Source: Verrucomicrobiota bacterium (GTDB lineage Bacteria; Verrucomicrobiota; Verrucomicrobiia; Limisphaerales; J093). From it: a stretch of DNA of 64,000 nt. Under the pieces are notes generated by a model. The model was not told where the DNA came from and did no database searches. It was given only the letters and a program-made list of their open reading frames with translations. The translations under genes and the position numbers were made by a program. The stretch is taken from the NCBI GenBank assembly GCA_027493615.1, contig JAOSKK010000036.1:1-64000 (forward strand), written 5' to 3'. How positions within the stretch are numbered: position 1 is the stretch's first letter; every line of letters begins with the position of its first letter. Below are positions 13,265-23,502 of this stretch, piece after piece.

Positions 13265-13412
13265 CGTCTTGGAAACCCTCGCGAAGCATGCTCGAGGCGG
13301 TGCCTTCGTGCAAGGCCGGGCTGCCAGGGGCCGGTGCACCGTCAGAGGCACTTGGGCAGCCAAGGAGCTCGCCTCACCCACGGTCGCCGACCAGGTTCGC
13401 ACCATGCCGCCC

Positions 13413-14345
13413 TCAAAGGCACACCGTCTTCGGGTACTCGACGCCGGCGATGGCATTGTACATCTCTGCGCACCGGGCGCAGATGGCTTCGGTCGCGCGC
13501 CAGCCCGGAAACTCAGCCTGGATGCGAGAGCGCGCCGCCGGTTTCAGGCTCGTGGCGTCGGTCCACTGGAAGGCCGCAAAGCCGCAGAGTGGGCAAGCGG
13601 CGCCCGGCACCGGCGCGTGGCTGCCCTGGAGACCGCGCGGGTCCGACGCGAGTTCCAGGAGTTCGCCGTGCGTCGCCAGCCGTCCGCTCCACAGCGCCGC
13701 CAACAGTTCCGCCCGGCGCGCCTCCGGCAAGAAGGCAAAGGCGCGGTGAAACTCGGTGTGGCGCTGCGTTTGGTCCGCCACCGTTTCCAGCCCGCGTTGG
13801 AGCAGGCGGCCATCGATGCTTACCGCCCACAGGACGCGGTAGCGTTCGCGGGTGAGCCGTAGTTGGGACGCGGTTTGGCCGGTGCCGGCAAGGTCCGGGG
13901 AGTAGCCAAACCGCTCGTCGACCATGTCGGCCAGATGCGCCAGTTCATGATGCAGGAAGCGCGTCAGTGGTAATTCGGCGCCGAACCGCTCCGGCCGGAG
14001 GGACACAATGCCGCGGCGCTGGGCGTCGGCGTCGCAGTAGAGTTCGGCCCCCTCGTCGTTCTTGCCGCGCGCCTGGCGGAAGGCCAGCGCAGCCAACCCG
14101 TCCGCCAGCACCGGAAACCGGTTGGTCACGCCGGTCAGGAACGTCTCGAAGCCCCATTCGCTGAACCAGGACAGGTGGACGCGCGCGAACGCGGTCACCC
14201 GCTCGTCGGGATCGAGCACCCGGTAACAGCGCTCGCGTTCGGCATGGAAACGACGGACCTGCAGGCCCGGCACGCCGGCACGCTTGCCCGTGGCGCACCA
14301 CTGCACCACGGCTTCGACCAGATCGTCCTCGAACAAGAGCCTCAC
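13413..14345 (-). CDS. Putative zinc-metalloprotease-like protein (HELAH motif) with C-terminal zinc ribbon
   Basis: The protein has 310 residues and no signal peptide. It carries a zincin-type HExxH motif in FLHHELAHLADMVDERF at about 13925-13975, and a C-terminal metal-binding ribbon of two Cys pairs (CPLCGFAAF and ICARCAEMY). The N-terminal part (RLLFEDDLVEAVVQWC) has no family I recognise. It is transcribed divergently from ric with 223 bases between the start codons, and the NsrR-like operator lies only 42 bases upstream of its own start, so it may belong to the NO-response regulon. A protease or a metal-binding structural role are both possible; substrate is unknown. Confidence 0.65.
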   Translation of the reverse strand: MRLLFEDDLVEAVVQWCATGKRAGVPGLQVRRFHAERERCYRVLDPDERVTAFARVHLSWFSEWGFETFLTGVTNRFPVLADGLAALAFRQARGKNDEGAELYCDADAQRRGIVSLRPERFGAELPLTRFLHHELAHLADMVDERFGYSPDLAGTGQTASQLRLTRERYRVLWAVSIDGRLLQRGLETVADQTQRHTEFHRAFAFLPEARRAELLAALWSGRLATHGELLELASDPRGLQGSHAPVPGAACPLCGFAAFQWTDATSLKPAARSRIQAEFPGWRATEAICARCAEMYNAIAGVEYPKTVCL

Positions 14346-14387
14346 GGACCGCGAGCGTGCCGGCGCCGCCGGCGACCGGCAAGCTCA

Positions 14388-14410
14388 AAGATGTACTTGC
14401 ATTGCATCTT
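14388..14410. promoter_or_regulatory. NsrR-like operator between the metalloprotease-like gene and ric
   Basis: This 23-base near-palindrome has half-sites AAGATGTACTT and CATTGCATCTT around a central G. Against the described NsrR consensus (AAGATGCATTT-N-AAATGCATCTT) it matches 18 of 22 non-central positions. NsrR is the Rrf2-family NO sensor that represses ytfE/ric in many bacteria, and ric is the gene on the right. The site is 42 bases from the start of the left gene and 158 bases from the ric start. The regulator itself is not in the window; binding is inferred from sequence and context. Confidence 0.6.
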
Positions 14411-14568
14411 TAGCCGCCCTACCCTGCCCCCATGACCGCGACGCGACGGGCGGGACGCAGGGCCTGGGCACGCTTTCCAGCCAGCCGCCCATGCGGCGCG
14501 CAATCCTGCTCCGAATGCGCTCGCGCGCCGACTGAGCCTTGAACACGAAAGCCGGAACACGTCTGAAG

Positions 14569-15340
14569 ATGAGTCTGATCACCCTGGAAACCACCGTGGG
14601 CGAACTCGTACGCGCCATGCCGGCGCGGGCGCGTCTCTTCGAGAAACTCGGCATCGACTACTGCTGTGGCGGCAAGACACCCCTGGCGGAGGCGTGCCGC
14701 GCCAAAGGCCTCGATCCCGCCACGGTGGTCACCCTGCTGTCCGCCATGGACGGGGCGGCGGACGCGTCCGGCGTGAACCCGGACACCCTGGGCCTGGCGG
14801 CGTTATGCGATCACATCGAACGCGCGCATCATGACTGGCTGCGCGAGGAACTGCCGCGATTGGATTTCATGACGCGCAAAGTGGCCGCCGTGCACGGTGA
14901 CCACGAGCCGCGCCTGCGCGAGATCCGCCGCGTGTTCGAATCGTTCCAGGCTGAGCTGCTGTCGCACCTGAGCGAGGAGGAGCAGCACGTGTTCCCGGCG
15001 ATCCGCCAGCTCGACTCCGCCACCGGCGACCGCGCCGAGACGGTCGCGACGCTGAAGGCCGCGTGCGCCCGGCTGGAGTCCGAGCATGAGCAGGCAGGGG
15101 CGGCCCTGGCCCGTTTCGCGGAGCTGACCGACCGTTACACGCCGCCGGACTGGGCTTGCAACACGTTCCGCGCCCTGTACGACACGCTGGACCGACTGGA
15201 GCGAAACATGCACCAGCACGTGCATCAGGAGAACAACGTCTTGTTCCCACGCGCCCTGGCCCCGGCCCGAACCACGGCCGACCACCGGGTCTCCGGACGC
15301 TGTGGGGGGCGAGCGGCAATTGTCAAATATCAATGTTTGA
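14569..15340 (+). CDS. ric: Iron-sulfur cluster repair di-iron protein Ric (YtfE/ScdA)
   Basis: Ric repairs iron-sulfur clusters damaged by nitric oxide or oxidants. The ATG at 14569 gives MSLITLETTVGELVRAMPA; a TTG at 14539 is in frame but less likely. The N-terminal ScdA_N domain ends in the conserved IDYCCGGKTPLAEAC. The C-terminal hemerythrin-like domain shows the di-iron ligands in order: DHIERAHHDWL, VHGDHEPRL, HLSEEEQHVFP, LESEHEQAG and HQHVHQENNVLFP. The family usually ends soon after this last motif, about 15265. Here the frame stays open through a repeat arm (15317-15350) and runs into the next gene; removing one base from the G6 run at 15304-15309 would instead give a stop at 15338-15340, which I use as the end. 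Confidence 0.9.
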
Positions 15341-15350
15341 CCCCATTGCC
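15317..15350. repeat. Single arm of the GACCCC-type palindromic repeat
   Basis: This segment (CAATTGTCAAATATCAATGT and on to GACCCCATTGCC) matches the arm of the hairpin at 5680-5780 over 34 bases with one mismatch. It sits between ric and the binding-protein gene and carries the possible ric stop codon. Confidence 0.8.
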
Positions 15351-15411
15351 GCTCCTGCTTGCCTTCGGCCCGCGGGCCGCCCAAGGTCGGGGCCGTCGGG
15401 CTCGAGGCTGG

Positions 15412-16430
15412 ATGCGCAACGTCATACCCATCACCTGTGCGCTGACGCTGGCGGCGGTGGTGGCCGGCGTGAAGGTGTTCCGGACGTCCGCCGAGGGCGC
15501 CCGCCTGGTGTGGTACGGCAACGCGGCGCACCCTTACATTGCGGAGGTCCGGGCGGGGGTCGAGGCCTTCGCCCGCGAGACGGGAGTCGCCGTGCATTGC
15601 ACGGTGGGACAGGAGTGGACCCAGGACAACCAGAACGTGAACGTCGAGGCGCTCTCGACGCAGGGCTACCGCGGGTTCAGCCTCTATCCGGGTGACCCAG
15701 CCGGTGCCAACGCCCTGTTCCGCCTGCTGCGAGCCCGGGGGCAGCAGGTGGTGGCGTACGGCGCGGAACCAGCTTTGCCCACGCCGGCATCGTTCACCGT
15801 GGCCACGGACATCCAGGCGGCGGCGCGGACGGCCACGGAGGCGTTGATCGGATTCATGGGGGACGGGGCCGCATCCTGAACGTGCTCGAGGCGGTCACCG
15901 ACGTGAACACCCGCAAACGGGACGAGGCCATCCGCGAGGTCGTGGCCCGGCATCCCGGGGTGACCATCGCCCAGACGATTGCGGACATGATCCAGCTCGG
16001 GGAAGCCACGACCAAGATCCAGAGCGCCCTCGCGGCGCGGGCGGCGGAACTGGACGGCATCATTGCCACCGGCTTCCACCCCACCGTGGCCGCCGCGGCC
16101 ATCCTCACCGAGTGGCACAAGGATCCCAACCGGAAACGGCTCCGCTTCGTGGGCATCGACACCGACGCCACGGTGCTGCGCGCGATCCGGGAGGGGGCAA
16201 TGGACGCGACGGTGGCCCAGAATCCCTTCGGGCACGGCTACGTGAGCAGCGCCCTGCTGCGGCTGCTGGACGAAGGCTGGACCCCGCGACGCCCGTACCA
16301 GTTCATCGACGCGGGACTGGTGTTGGTCACCCGCGAGAACCTCGACACCTACGCGACGGAGGTGCGGCGCGTGACCACGGAGTTGGTGGCGGACCTTCCC
16401 GCCAAGTACCTCGATCCCCCCGGTAGCGCC
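15412..16430 (+). CDS. Sugar ABC transporter substrate-binding protein (RbsB-like), frameshifted
   Basis: The start at 15412 (MRNVIPITCALTLAAVVAG) gives a membrane-anchor or signal sequence. The rest follows the periplasmic-binding-protein type I fold used for ribose, xylose and similar sugars: ARLVWYGNAAHPYIAEVRAG, YRGFSLYPGDPAGANALF, NVLEAVTDVNTRKRDEAI, GIIATGFHPTVAAA and VAQNPFGHGYVSSALLRLL. The frame changes near 15868 at 'gacggggcc'; one more G restores GDGGRILNVLEAV. The stop before the ATPase gene is also lost by one base in the C6 run near 16415. It heads a three-gene importer operon; the sugar cannot be told from sequence. Confidence 0.87.
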
Positions 16431-17938
16431 ATGCTCGAGCTGCGCGGTCTCGACAAGTCGTTCCCCGGCGTGCACGCGCTGTGCGACGTGAGCCTGCGGT
16501 TTGCCGCCGGGGAGATTCACGGCTTGGTGGGTGAAAACGGCGCCGGCAAGAGCACCCTGATGCGGCTGGTGACGGGCCTGCTGGAGCCGGATCGCGGCGA
16601 GGTGTGGCTGGCGGGCCGGCGGGTCCGGTTCCGCAACGCCCGGGAGAGCATGGCGGCGGGCATTCAACTGGTGCAGCAGGAGATCCAGGTCATCCCCGAA
16701 AGCACCGTGGCGGAGAACCTCATGCTGGACAAGCTGGTCACACGCGGGTGGGGGTGTGCTCGACTGGCCGGCGATCCACGCGCAAGCCCGGAAACATCTC
16801 GAGGTCGTGGGCCTCCCCGTCCCGCCGGTGACGATTGCGAAGACGCTCAGCGCCGCGCAGAAGCGGTTGTTGCAGATCGCGAAGGCGCTGGCAGCGCGCA
16901 CCCGGCTGCTGCTGCTCGATGAGCCGACGAGCTGCCTGGGACCGCACGAGACCGCCGGATTGCACGCCTTGCTGCGGGAATTGAAGGCGCAGGGCATCGC
17001 GCTGATCTACGTGACCCACAAACTCGAGGAGGTCTTCGCCCTCTGCGACCGTGTGAGCGTGTTGCGGGACGGCCATCACGTGGGGACTCATCCGGTGGCG
17101 GGACTGGACCGCGAGCGCCTGGTGCGGCTGATGGTCGGACGCGAGGTGCGCGGCGATCGGGTCGGATTGCGGCCGGTGAGCGAAGCGCCGGAAGTGCTGC
17201 GGGTCGAGGGCCTGACGCGCCGAGGCCGCGCGTACGACATCAGCTTCACGCTGCACGCGGGCGAGATCCTCGGCTGCTACGGACTGGTAGGGTCGGGGCG
17301 GACCGGAGACCGCGCGGCTGCTGATCGGGGACGACCGGGCGGACGCCGGTCGGGTCTGGGTGCGCGGCCAGCCCGTGGCGCTGCGGAGTGTGACGGAGAA
17401 TGTGCGACGGTGGCGGGTCGGTTACGTGAGCGAGGACCGGAAGGAAGAGGGGCTGCTGCTCGACTTCCCGGTGCTGGCAAACCTGACCCTGACGGTGTGG
17501 GAACGGCTGGTGAACCGGTGGACGCGCCGCATCGATCCGGTGCGCGAGCGCGGCCTGGGCCGGCATTGGGTGGACGCGTTGGGCATCCAATGCGGAAGTC
17601 TGGAGAATCCCGTCCGAAACCTGAGCGGCGGCAACCAGCAGAAGATCTGTCTGGCCAGATGGCTTGCCGCGGACTGTGAGATCTTGATCATCGACGAGCC
17701 GACGGTTGGGGTGGATCTGGGGGCGAAGGAGCAGATTCACCAGGTGATCCGCGACCTCGCCGCACGGGAGGGGAAGGCGATTTTGCTGATCTCGTCGGAC
17801 ATGCCGGAGATGATCCAATTGGCGCATCGGATCCTGGTGTTCCGGGACCGGCGCATCGTGGGGGAGGTGGTCGGGGGTGGGGCCTCCGGCCAGAGCGCGG
17901 CGGAGATCGGCGAGGCCATCGGGCATTGGTTGAATTAG
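16431..17938 (+). CDS. Sugar ABC transporter ATPase, double ABC cassette (RbsA/XylG-like), frameshifted
   Basis: The start at 16431 gives MLELRGLDKSFPGVHAL. The first cassette has Walker A GENGAGKSTLMRL, Q-loop GIQLVQQE, a signature replaced by LSAAQKRLLQIAKAL and Walker B LLLLDEPTSCL. The second cassette has a weak Walker A region (GLVGSGRTG, the usual degenerate form), the signature LSGGNQQKICLARWL and Walker B ILIIDEPTVGVDLGAKEQI. About 500 residues is normal for this family, which energises carbohydrate uptake. The frame changes near 16750 (run of five G; removing one gives TRGWGVLDWPAI) and near 17310. It follows the binding protein directly and precedes the permease by 6 bases. Confidence 0.9.
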
Positions 17939-17944
17939 AAGGAT

Positions 17945-19006
17945 ATGGAAGCGCCTGCTCTTACGGCCCGGACCGCGAGTGCGTTGTCGGTGACCGCGCC
18001 GCGGGGGAATGGTTCAGCGGCCGCACAAACGGGCTGATCCTGTCATTCACGGTGCTGTTCTGCCTGCTGGCGGTGTGGTCGCCGACGTTCTTGTCCGGCT
18101 ACACCATGTTCGTGCTGGCGCGGCAGGTGGCGTTTTATGCGTTGATCGCGCTGGCTCAGGCCCTGTGTCTGGTCGTGGGCGGGATGAACCTCTCGGTGGG
18201 AGCCATCGGAAGCATGGCGACGGTGCTGCTGGGCCTGGGCCTGGACCCGTGGGGATTGTCGCCCTGGCTGGCAGTCCCGCTGACGCTCGGGTTCGGGCTG
18301 GCGAGCGGCTGGCTCAACGGGGTGCTGATCGCGCGGCTGAAGCTCGACTCGTTCATCGTCACGCTCTCGATGATGTTCCTCTACATGGGGCTGCGGTCGG
18401 GGATCTCGGGCGGGCAATCCTATCGGGTGCCGGAGTCCTTCACGTGGGCGGGCCAAAGCGAGTTCGCGGGCGTGCCGTTGGTGTTTCTGGTGGCCGTGGC
18501 GGTGCTGGCGATCATGGCCTGGGTCTTTCACCAGACGGTGTTCGGCCGTTATCTGCTGGCGACGGGGGAACGCCACGGCGGCGCGTCTCTCGGGCGTGCC
18601 GACCGGCCGGATGATCGTTTGGGCGAATGTGTTGTCAGGCGGGTTTGCGTCGCTGGCTGCGGTGCTCTGGGCCTCGCAACTCGGCGCTGCCGCCCCGGAG
18701 ACGGGCGATACCTGGCTGATCGTGTCCTTTGCGGTCGCGATCATTGGGGGCACAGGTCTGAGCGGCGGGGTGATCTCGGCGTTTGGACTGCTGATGGGCG
18801 CGGCGATCTTCCTGCTGATCAAGCACGGTCTGGTCGAGGTCAAGGCCAACCCGTATTTCGCGAACGCCTTTCTCGGGCTGTTGATCCTGCTCACCGTGGT
18901 GGTGGACCGCGCCCGCGAAATGTATGTCGCGCGAGTTCGCGAGCGAGACCCTCGGAGCCGGTCGCGCGCAGGCGAGCGAATCCCGGAGGGATGCCCGACG
19001 CCGTAA
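17945..19006 (+). CDS. Sugar ABC transporter permease (RbsC-like), frameshifted
   Basis: This is the inner-membrane channel of the importer. After an N-terminal tail it shows 8-10 hydrophobic segments and the family landmarks ALAQALCLVVGGMNLSVGAI, LASGWLNGVLIARLKLDSFI, VTLSMMFLYMGLRSG, FGRYLLATG, and VSFAVAIIGGTGLSGGVISA. The ATG at 17945 reads into a stop unless one G is added to the run at 18002-18006 (then RGEWFSGRTNG follows), and a second frame change is near 18590. The C-terminus DRAREMYVARVRERD is a plausible natural end. Confidence 0.88.
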
Positions 19007-19713
19007 GCCGGGAGCTCTGGCACCCCCTCCGGCTGCTTCTGGGACGCCTCCGGCGTTGCCATGGACGCAGCTATCCGGGAACCGGAATGCAGGAGGCAGA
19101 ATGGGGACTGCAGAAGCGGTATCCATCCAGGTCGGCTCAGGGTCCCTGAGCAGACCCCAAAGAACCAGGTCACTCCCCGCCCATCCCCAAAGTACCGTGG
19201 AAAGAAGGCGCACGTCCTGCGCTGCGCTCCTGGCCATGGAGGCAGCCTCCGCACCGCCTGTCAGGCGGACCGTGGTCGGGCCGATGGGTGTTACCAACAG
19301 GAAAGATTGCAGGGGCCACACTGCCATCACGTGGCGGCACAGTGACAGGCAGTGAAGCTCGAGATCTTCGCGTGCATAGTATCTTGTCAGGGGAGGCGGC
19401 AAGCCCAGCCAGCGGGCACTCCGGCGTCGCGTGGGGCATTGGGAAACCGGTCGCGGGAGAGAGTCAGACAGCCAGGAAAGTTAGTCGAACCGCCCACCTA
19501 CCAGAAGTCCCTTTTCCCGCGCCGCCAAGGGGCGCCACGGCGTCGTAAGGGGTGGGGAGTGGACGGAGGGCCCAACCAGACAGCGACCGTTTATAGGGTC
19601 ATTGGGCGCTGGGACCAAGGAGGCAGAGTTGAGAGAGTTTTCTGCAGGTTGTTCGTGCCTTTGGGCGCCCGCAGGGCATAGACTCTCTGCCCTCATGAGT
19701 CTTCTCATTCACG
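19007..19713. other. Non-coding stretch with dispersed-repeat fragments
   Basis: No gene can be supported here. The segment at 19078-19116 (GAACCGGAATGCAGGAGGCA) is similar to the reverse complement of 56325-56370 (GAACCGGAATGCAGAAGGCA), a repeat shared between the two intergenic regions flanking transposase genes. The rest shows scattered stop codons in all frames. Confidence 0.5.
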
Positions 19714-20949
19714 ATGCCTCTCCTCTCCCCGGCGCTGGAGCTCTTGCCCACGCTCGAACACTCACCGTCAGGACCTGGACTACAGCGATGCCGAGTTCCT
19801 CACGCTGGGCGTGCGACGCATCAACACCTACCATCCTTCGGGGCGCTCGTTTCTCCAGTCGGTGCGTCAGTGCGAGGTGAGTGACGTCTCGCTCAAGGCC
19901 TACTTCGGAGCCTGTCGCAGCCGGCGGCGGCTGAAGCTGGCGCATGAACTCAACACGGCGGTCTCCTGGCAACTGCGGGTGCCGAGTGATCGCTTCGCGG
20001 CCTTCCCCGAACTCCACGGCCGGGACATTCTGGCCTTGACGGACACGACATCCGCCATGGCAGCCATGAGCCGGCGGCGCTCACCCGGCGTGGTGGAGAG
20101 TAAGGTTCCCGATACGCTGACCGGGGTGTTCCTGCGGGATCTGCGGACGGGCGGTGCGCGGGTGCTGACCCAGACCCACGGGCACCAACATGAGTGGGCG
20201 GCGGTCAAGGCCTGTCCCTGGAGGGACTTCCTTTGGCGACCGGAGGCCCGGGGCACGATCCTGGTGATCGATCCGGTGGCGGTGGACTTCGGCTTCCTGC
20301 GGGGCGCCAAGTTCAAGGGGGCTTCACGGTGATCACGCGAACCAAGGAGAACCTCGTGGTTCGGGAATCCCGCCCGCTGAGCTGGGACCGGAAGTATCCC
20401 CCAACCAGGGCGTGCTGAGCGATGAGCGGGTGTGGTTCAGCGAGGCGGGGGAGTTTCGGCGCATCCGCTACCGGGATCCGGAGAGTGGGACGGTCTATGA
20501 GTTGCTGACCACCGAGTTTCACCTGCCCCCGGGGATCATCGCCCAGATCTACCGACTGCGCTGGGACATCGAGAAGTTCTTTGACGTCTGTGAGAACCTC
20601 CTGGCCGAGGCGCGGGCCTGGGGGGCGGGGCCGGTGCCGGCGCAGGTGCAAAACGAGTTTCTGGTCCTGGTGCACAATCTGCTGATTCTCCTCAGTACCA
20701 GGCTGGAAGCGGAGGAAGGCCTGCGGGACGAGAAGGTCGAGGTCAAAGTACGAGGCGGCGCTTCAAGCCCGGGAACGCGTGGCCAAGTCGCGGGGCCGGT
20801 CGGTGTCGCCCTGGGTGCGGGTGTTGCGACGGATCACTCGCTGGAGCAGTCAGTTTACCCGATGGCTGCAGGATGCCTTGCTGCATCGTTGGGAGTGGAC
20901 CGAAGGCCTGGCCAAGCTGCGGCCACTCATGCACGCCTATCTCCGCTAG
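19714..20949 (+). pseudogene. IS4-family transposase (frameshifted)
   Basis: Landmarks of an IS4-type DDE transposase are present: an N-terminal DNA-binding part (MPLLSPALELLPTLEH, then DYSDAEFLTLGVRRINTYHP and SFLQSVRQCEVSDVSLKAYF), the first catalytic Asp in ILALDGHDIRHGS (in a shifted frame near 20030), and the C-terminal Y-R-E-K region YRLRWDIEKFFDVCENLLAE at about 20550-20610. The end reads LAKLRPLMHAYLR with the stop at 20947-20949. The frame changes at least four times (near 19755, 20030-20100, 20330 and 20745). About 410 residues in total fits the family. I could not identify the terminal inverted repeats. Confidence 0.8.
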
Positions 20950-21555
20950 CGCCCCTGGCAGCCCCCGCCAACCCCCTCACGGATCCCCCTACGTCAATGT
21001 TGTCACACCCCTGCCCGCCAGCCGTGCCTTTCAGCATGCAGCATGCCCTCGCACTTTCTCTGTTTGTCGAGGTAACACCGATCGGTCGGGCCCAACTTGT
21101 CTCTCGGTATGCTGGGACTCTCGTTGAACCGTGCACGAAAAGCGGGGGTGAACCTCCGCACTCCATACGCTTCGCGATGGGTGGAGCCTGTCCGTTCCGC
21201 GCGCAGCGCCTGGAGTGCGTCCGGTTTACCGGCGTCTTCAGGTGCATGGCTACCGTTCAGGTGCATGGCTACCGGGCAGGTCCAAACGGAACCGGCCGCT
21301 CTCCATGAACCGCCTGACCCGTCACTCCCAAATCCCCGATGTTCGTAATCGGTGGAGGGACGCCCCGTCTTGGATTCTCCGCCGATTACGAACATCGGAG
21401 ATTGGGCTGAGAGAGGTGCTCCCTGAACCTGTGGTGCGGGCTTCCAGCCTGCACCCTCCGCGGTTCATGGTCACCGAGCAGGTCCGGCAGGAACAGGACG
21501 CTTCCCCGGCTCTTCCACGTCAGAGCCGGAGGGTACGGCCGTCGCCGGAGTACGG
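20950..21555. other. Intergenic repeat cluster
   Basis: No gene can be supported. It contains an inverted repeat (21327-21357 with 21377-21406, core GATGTTCGTAATCGG), a 17-base direct repeat of period 19 (CAGGTGCATGGCTACCG at 21239 and 21258), and at 21155-21235 a diverged copy of the 125-base unit that is tandemly repeated at 60385-60810 (shared CTGGAGTGCG and GGTTTACCG blocks). Confidence 0.65.
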
Positions 21556-22985
21556 TCAGTGGGGATCGGCGGACGCCGCCATACTCGCCGGGGAGCGCAG
21601 GGCGTTCTGTCCCTGGCGGGCGGCATCGATGGCCAGCGCGAGGATGCGGGCGGCTTCCTGCGGCGCATGGAATCCCATCGAGTTCTCCGCCTCGATGAAG
21701 TCCAGGTAGAACTGCGCCTGGCGGTGCCGCGTGCGGGCGGGCGCGAGTTCGGCGTCGGAACGGCCGGCGGCCACGGCGGCCTTGAGGTCGTGGATCAACT
21801 CGACAACGGCGTTCATGGCCCGGTCGCGCAGTTCATGCGTGCGGGTCTGGATGGTCTCGACGCGATCCTTGAGCTCCGCTTCGGGCCATTTGTGACAGGT
21901 CTGGCAGGCGCGATTGAGGTTGAGCAGGGGGCTGCGGACGTGGTGGTCGCTCACCTTGTGCGCACCCACGCGCTCGTAAGGCATGTGGCAATCCGCGCAG
22001 GCGACCCCGGAGCGGGCGTGGATGCCCTGGTTCCAGAGCTCGAACTCGGGGTGCTGCGCCTTGAGCGCAGGGGTGCCGGTCTCGGCGTGGATCCAGTCGT
22101 GGAAGCCGGCCGCGTCGTAGTACGCCAGGATGTCGTCGGCTTTCAGGCCGCGGTGCCATGGGAAGGTGAGCCGCTTCTGGTCGCCCTGGAAGTAATACTC
22201 GACGTGGCACTGAGCGCAGACGTAGCTGCGCATCTCCTGGCGTGTGGCCATGCGGTTGACGTCGTAGTCGGGAATGCCCTGGGAGGCCTTGAGGGCACGG
22301 ATTCCCTCCATGAAGGCCGGCCGGGTGATGCGGAGCTGGAGGGTTTGGGGCTCGTGGCAGTCGATGCAGCTTACCGGGTGTTCGACCAGAGGTCGTGCTT
22401 CGGCAAAGGGAAGGGCGTTGACCCGTTCAAAACCCCGCAGGAGGTCGCCTTCGCCCGCCCGTTTGTGGGCCACGTAGGTGGACGCATGGCAGTTGAGGCA
22501 GGCGCCGGGCTGCGGGCGTTGCTGGCGGGCCGTGAAGGTCTGGTCCTCGAGCATGTAGGCGTGCCCCCGCTCCTCGCGGGTGTCGAGGGCAAAGGCGTAG
22601 CCCGACCAGATCTGCTTCAGCCGCGGGTCTTCCTCGAGTTTCGACTGTGCCACGATCGAGCGCGGGTCCGCCTCGGTGGGGGTGCGGGGCAGGGCCTCGC
22701 TGCCCCCGTAACGGGTGCGGACCTGATCCACCGTGCGCCGGTACGCGTCGTACTGGATCGGGAAGTTCTTGCCCCAGACGGCGGGGTCCTCGGTGTCATC
22801 GGTGAGTTCCACCACGCGGAAGAAGGGGTTCCGGCCCTCCTGTTTGCGTTCCATGATGTTGACGAGGAGGGCGAGACCGGCGATGGCGAGCAACGCCGCC
22901 ACGGCAGTGGCGAGGGCGAACTTCAGGAAATAGCCGTTGCGGACGCCGGCGGGAGGCTGGCTGGGGGTGGGGAGGGAGGATTCAT
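21556..22985 (-). CDS. nrfA: Pentaheme cytochrome c nitrite reductase NrfA (one frameshift)
   Basis: NrfA reduces nitrite to ammonium with six electrons in the periplasm. Five heme motifs are visible in order: CLNCH, CIDCH, CAQCH, CADCH and CQTCH. The first is CxxCH rather than the CxxCK of the classical enzyme, so this belongs to the CxxCH subgroup. Other landmarks are CAQCHVEYYFQGD, HPEFELWNQGIHARSG and CADCHMPYERVGAHKVSDHH. An N-terminal membrane anchor (FALATAVAALLAIAGLALLV) is typical. The ATG at 22985 is 6 bases after the nrfH stop; one frame change at about 22930-22945 separates it from the main frame. About 475 residues fits the family. Confidence 0.95.
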
Positions 22986-22991
22986 GGTGGT

Positions 22992-23453
22992 TCAGAAGGT
23001 ATGACCCACGGTGGAGTGACAGTGCAGGCAGGAGGTGCGCTGGCTGGGATCATCGGTCGGGCCGATGCCTTCGATGCCGTGGACGATGTCGGCGTGGCAT
23101 TTCCGGCAGGCGGCCTCGGTGACGCGGCGGTTGCGCGCGTTGATCTGTAGGTTGTCGGGGTATCCGCCGGTGGTGAAGTAGAAGGAGTGCCAGAAGCCGT
23201 TCTGGGCTTTGTTGACGTACTTGGGCAGGAGGCCGGCGGGGGTGTGGCAGTCGTTGCAGGTGGCGGCGTGGCGGTGGCTCGAGTGCTGCCAGCCGTCGTA
23301 TTGCGGCTGCATGACGTGGCAATCGACGCAGGCGCGAGGGTCGTCGGTGAGGTACGATGCGCCCTTGGCGTAGACGAAGGTGAAAGTCGCCACGCCGAGG
23401 ACGGCACCCACGCTCAGCCCGGCCAGGATTCCAGTCAGCGTAATGAGTCGCAT
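22992..23453 (-). CDS. nrfH: Tetraheme membrane quinol dehydrogenase NrfH
   Basis: NrfH takes electrons from the quinol pool and passes them to NrfA. The protein has 153 residues with one N-terminal transmembrane helix (LAGLSVGAVLGVATFTFVY) and four CxxCH hemes: CVDCH, CNDCH, CRKCH and CLHCH. The motif CVDCHVMQPQYDGWQHSSHR is typical of the family. It lies immediately before nrfA and is preceded on the same strand by smpB, 49 bases away. No NsrR- or FNR-like site was recognised in that short gap. Confidence 0.95.
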   Translation of the reverse strand: MRLITLTGILAGLSVGAVLGVATFTFVYAKGASYLTDDPRACVDCHVMQPQYDGWQHSSHRHAATCNDCHTPAGLLPKYVNKAQNGFWHSFYFTTGGYPDNLQINARNRRVTEAACRKCHADIVHGIEGIGPTDDPSQRTSCLHCHSTVGHTF

Positions 23454-23502
23454 TAGCTGATGGAAAGAATAGGGGGCGGGCGGCGGCGGGGGAAAGGAAA
23501 AG

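Noticed and set aside
14569..16430. A natural Ric-sugar-binding fusion protein
   Set aside because: The junction passes through a mobile repeat arm beside a G6 run; each half has its own complete family ends.
23454..23502. NsrR or FNR site in front of nrfH
   Set aside because: I looked for TTGAT-N4-ATCAA or the AAGATGCAT half-site and found neither.
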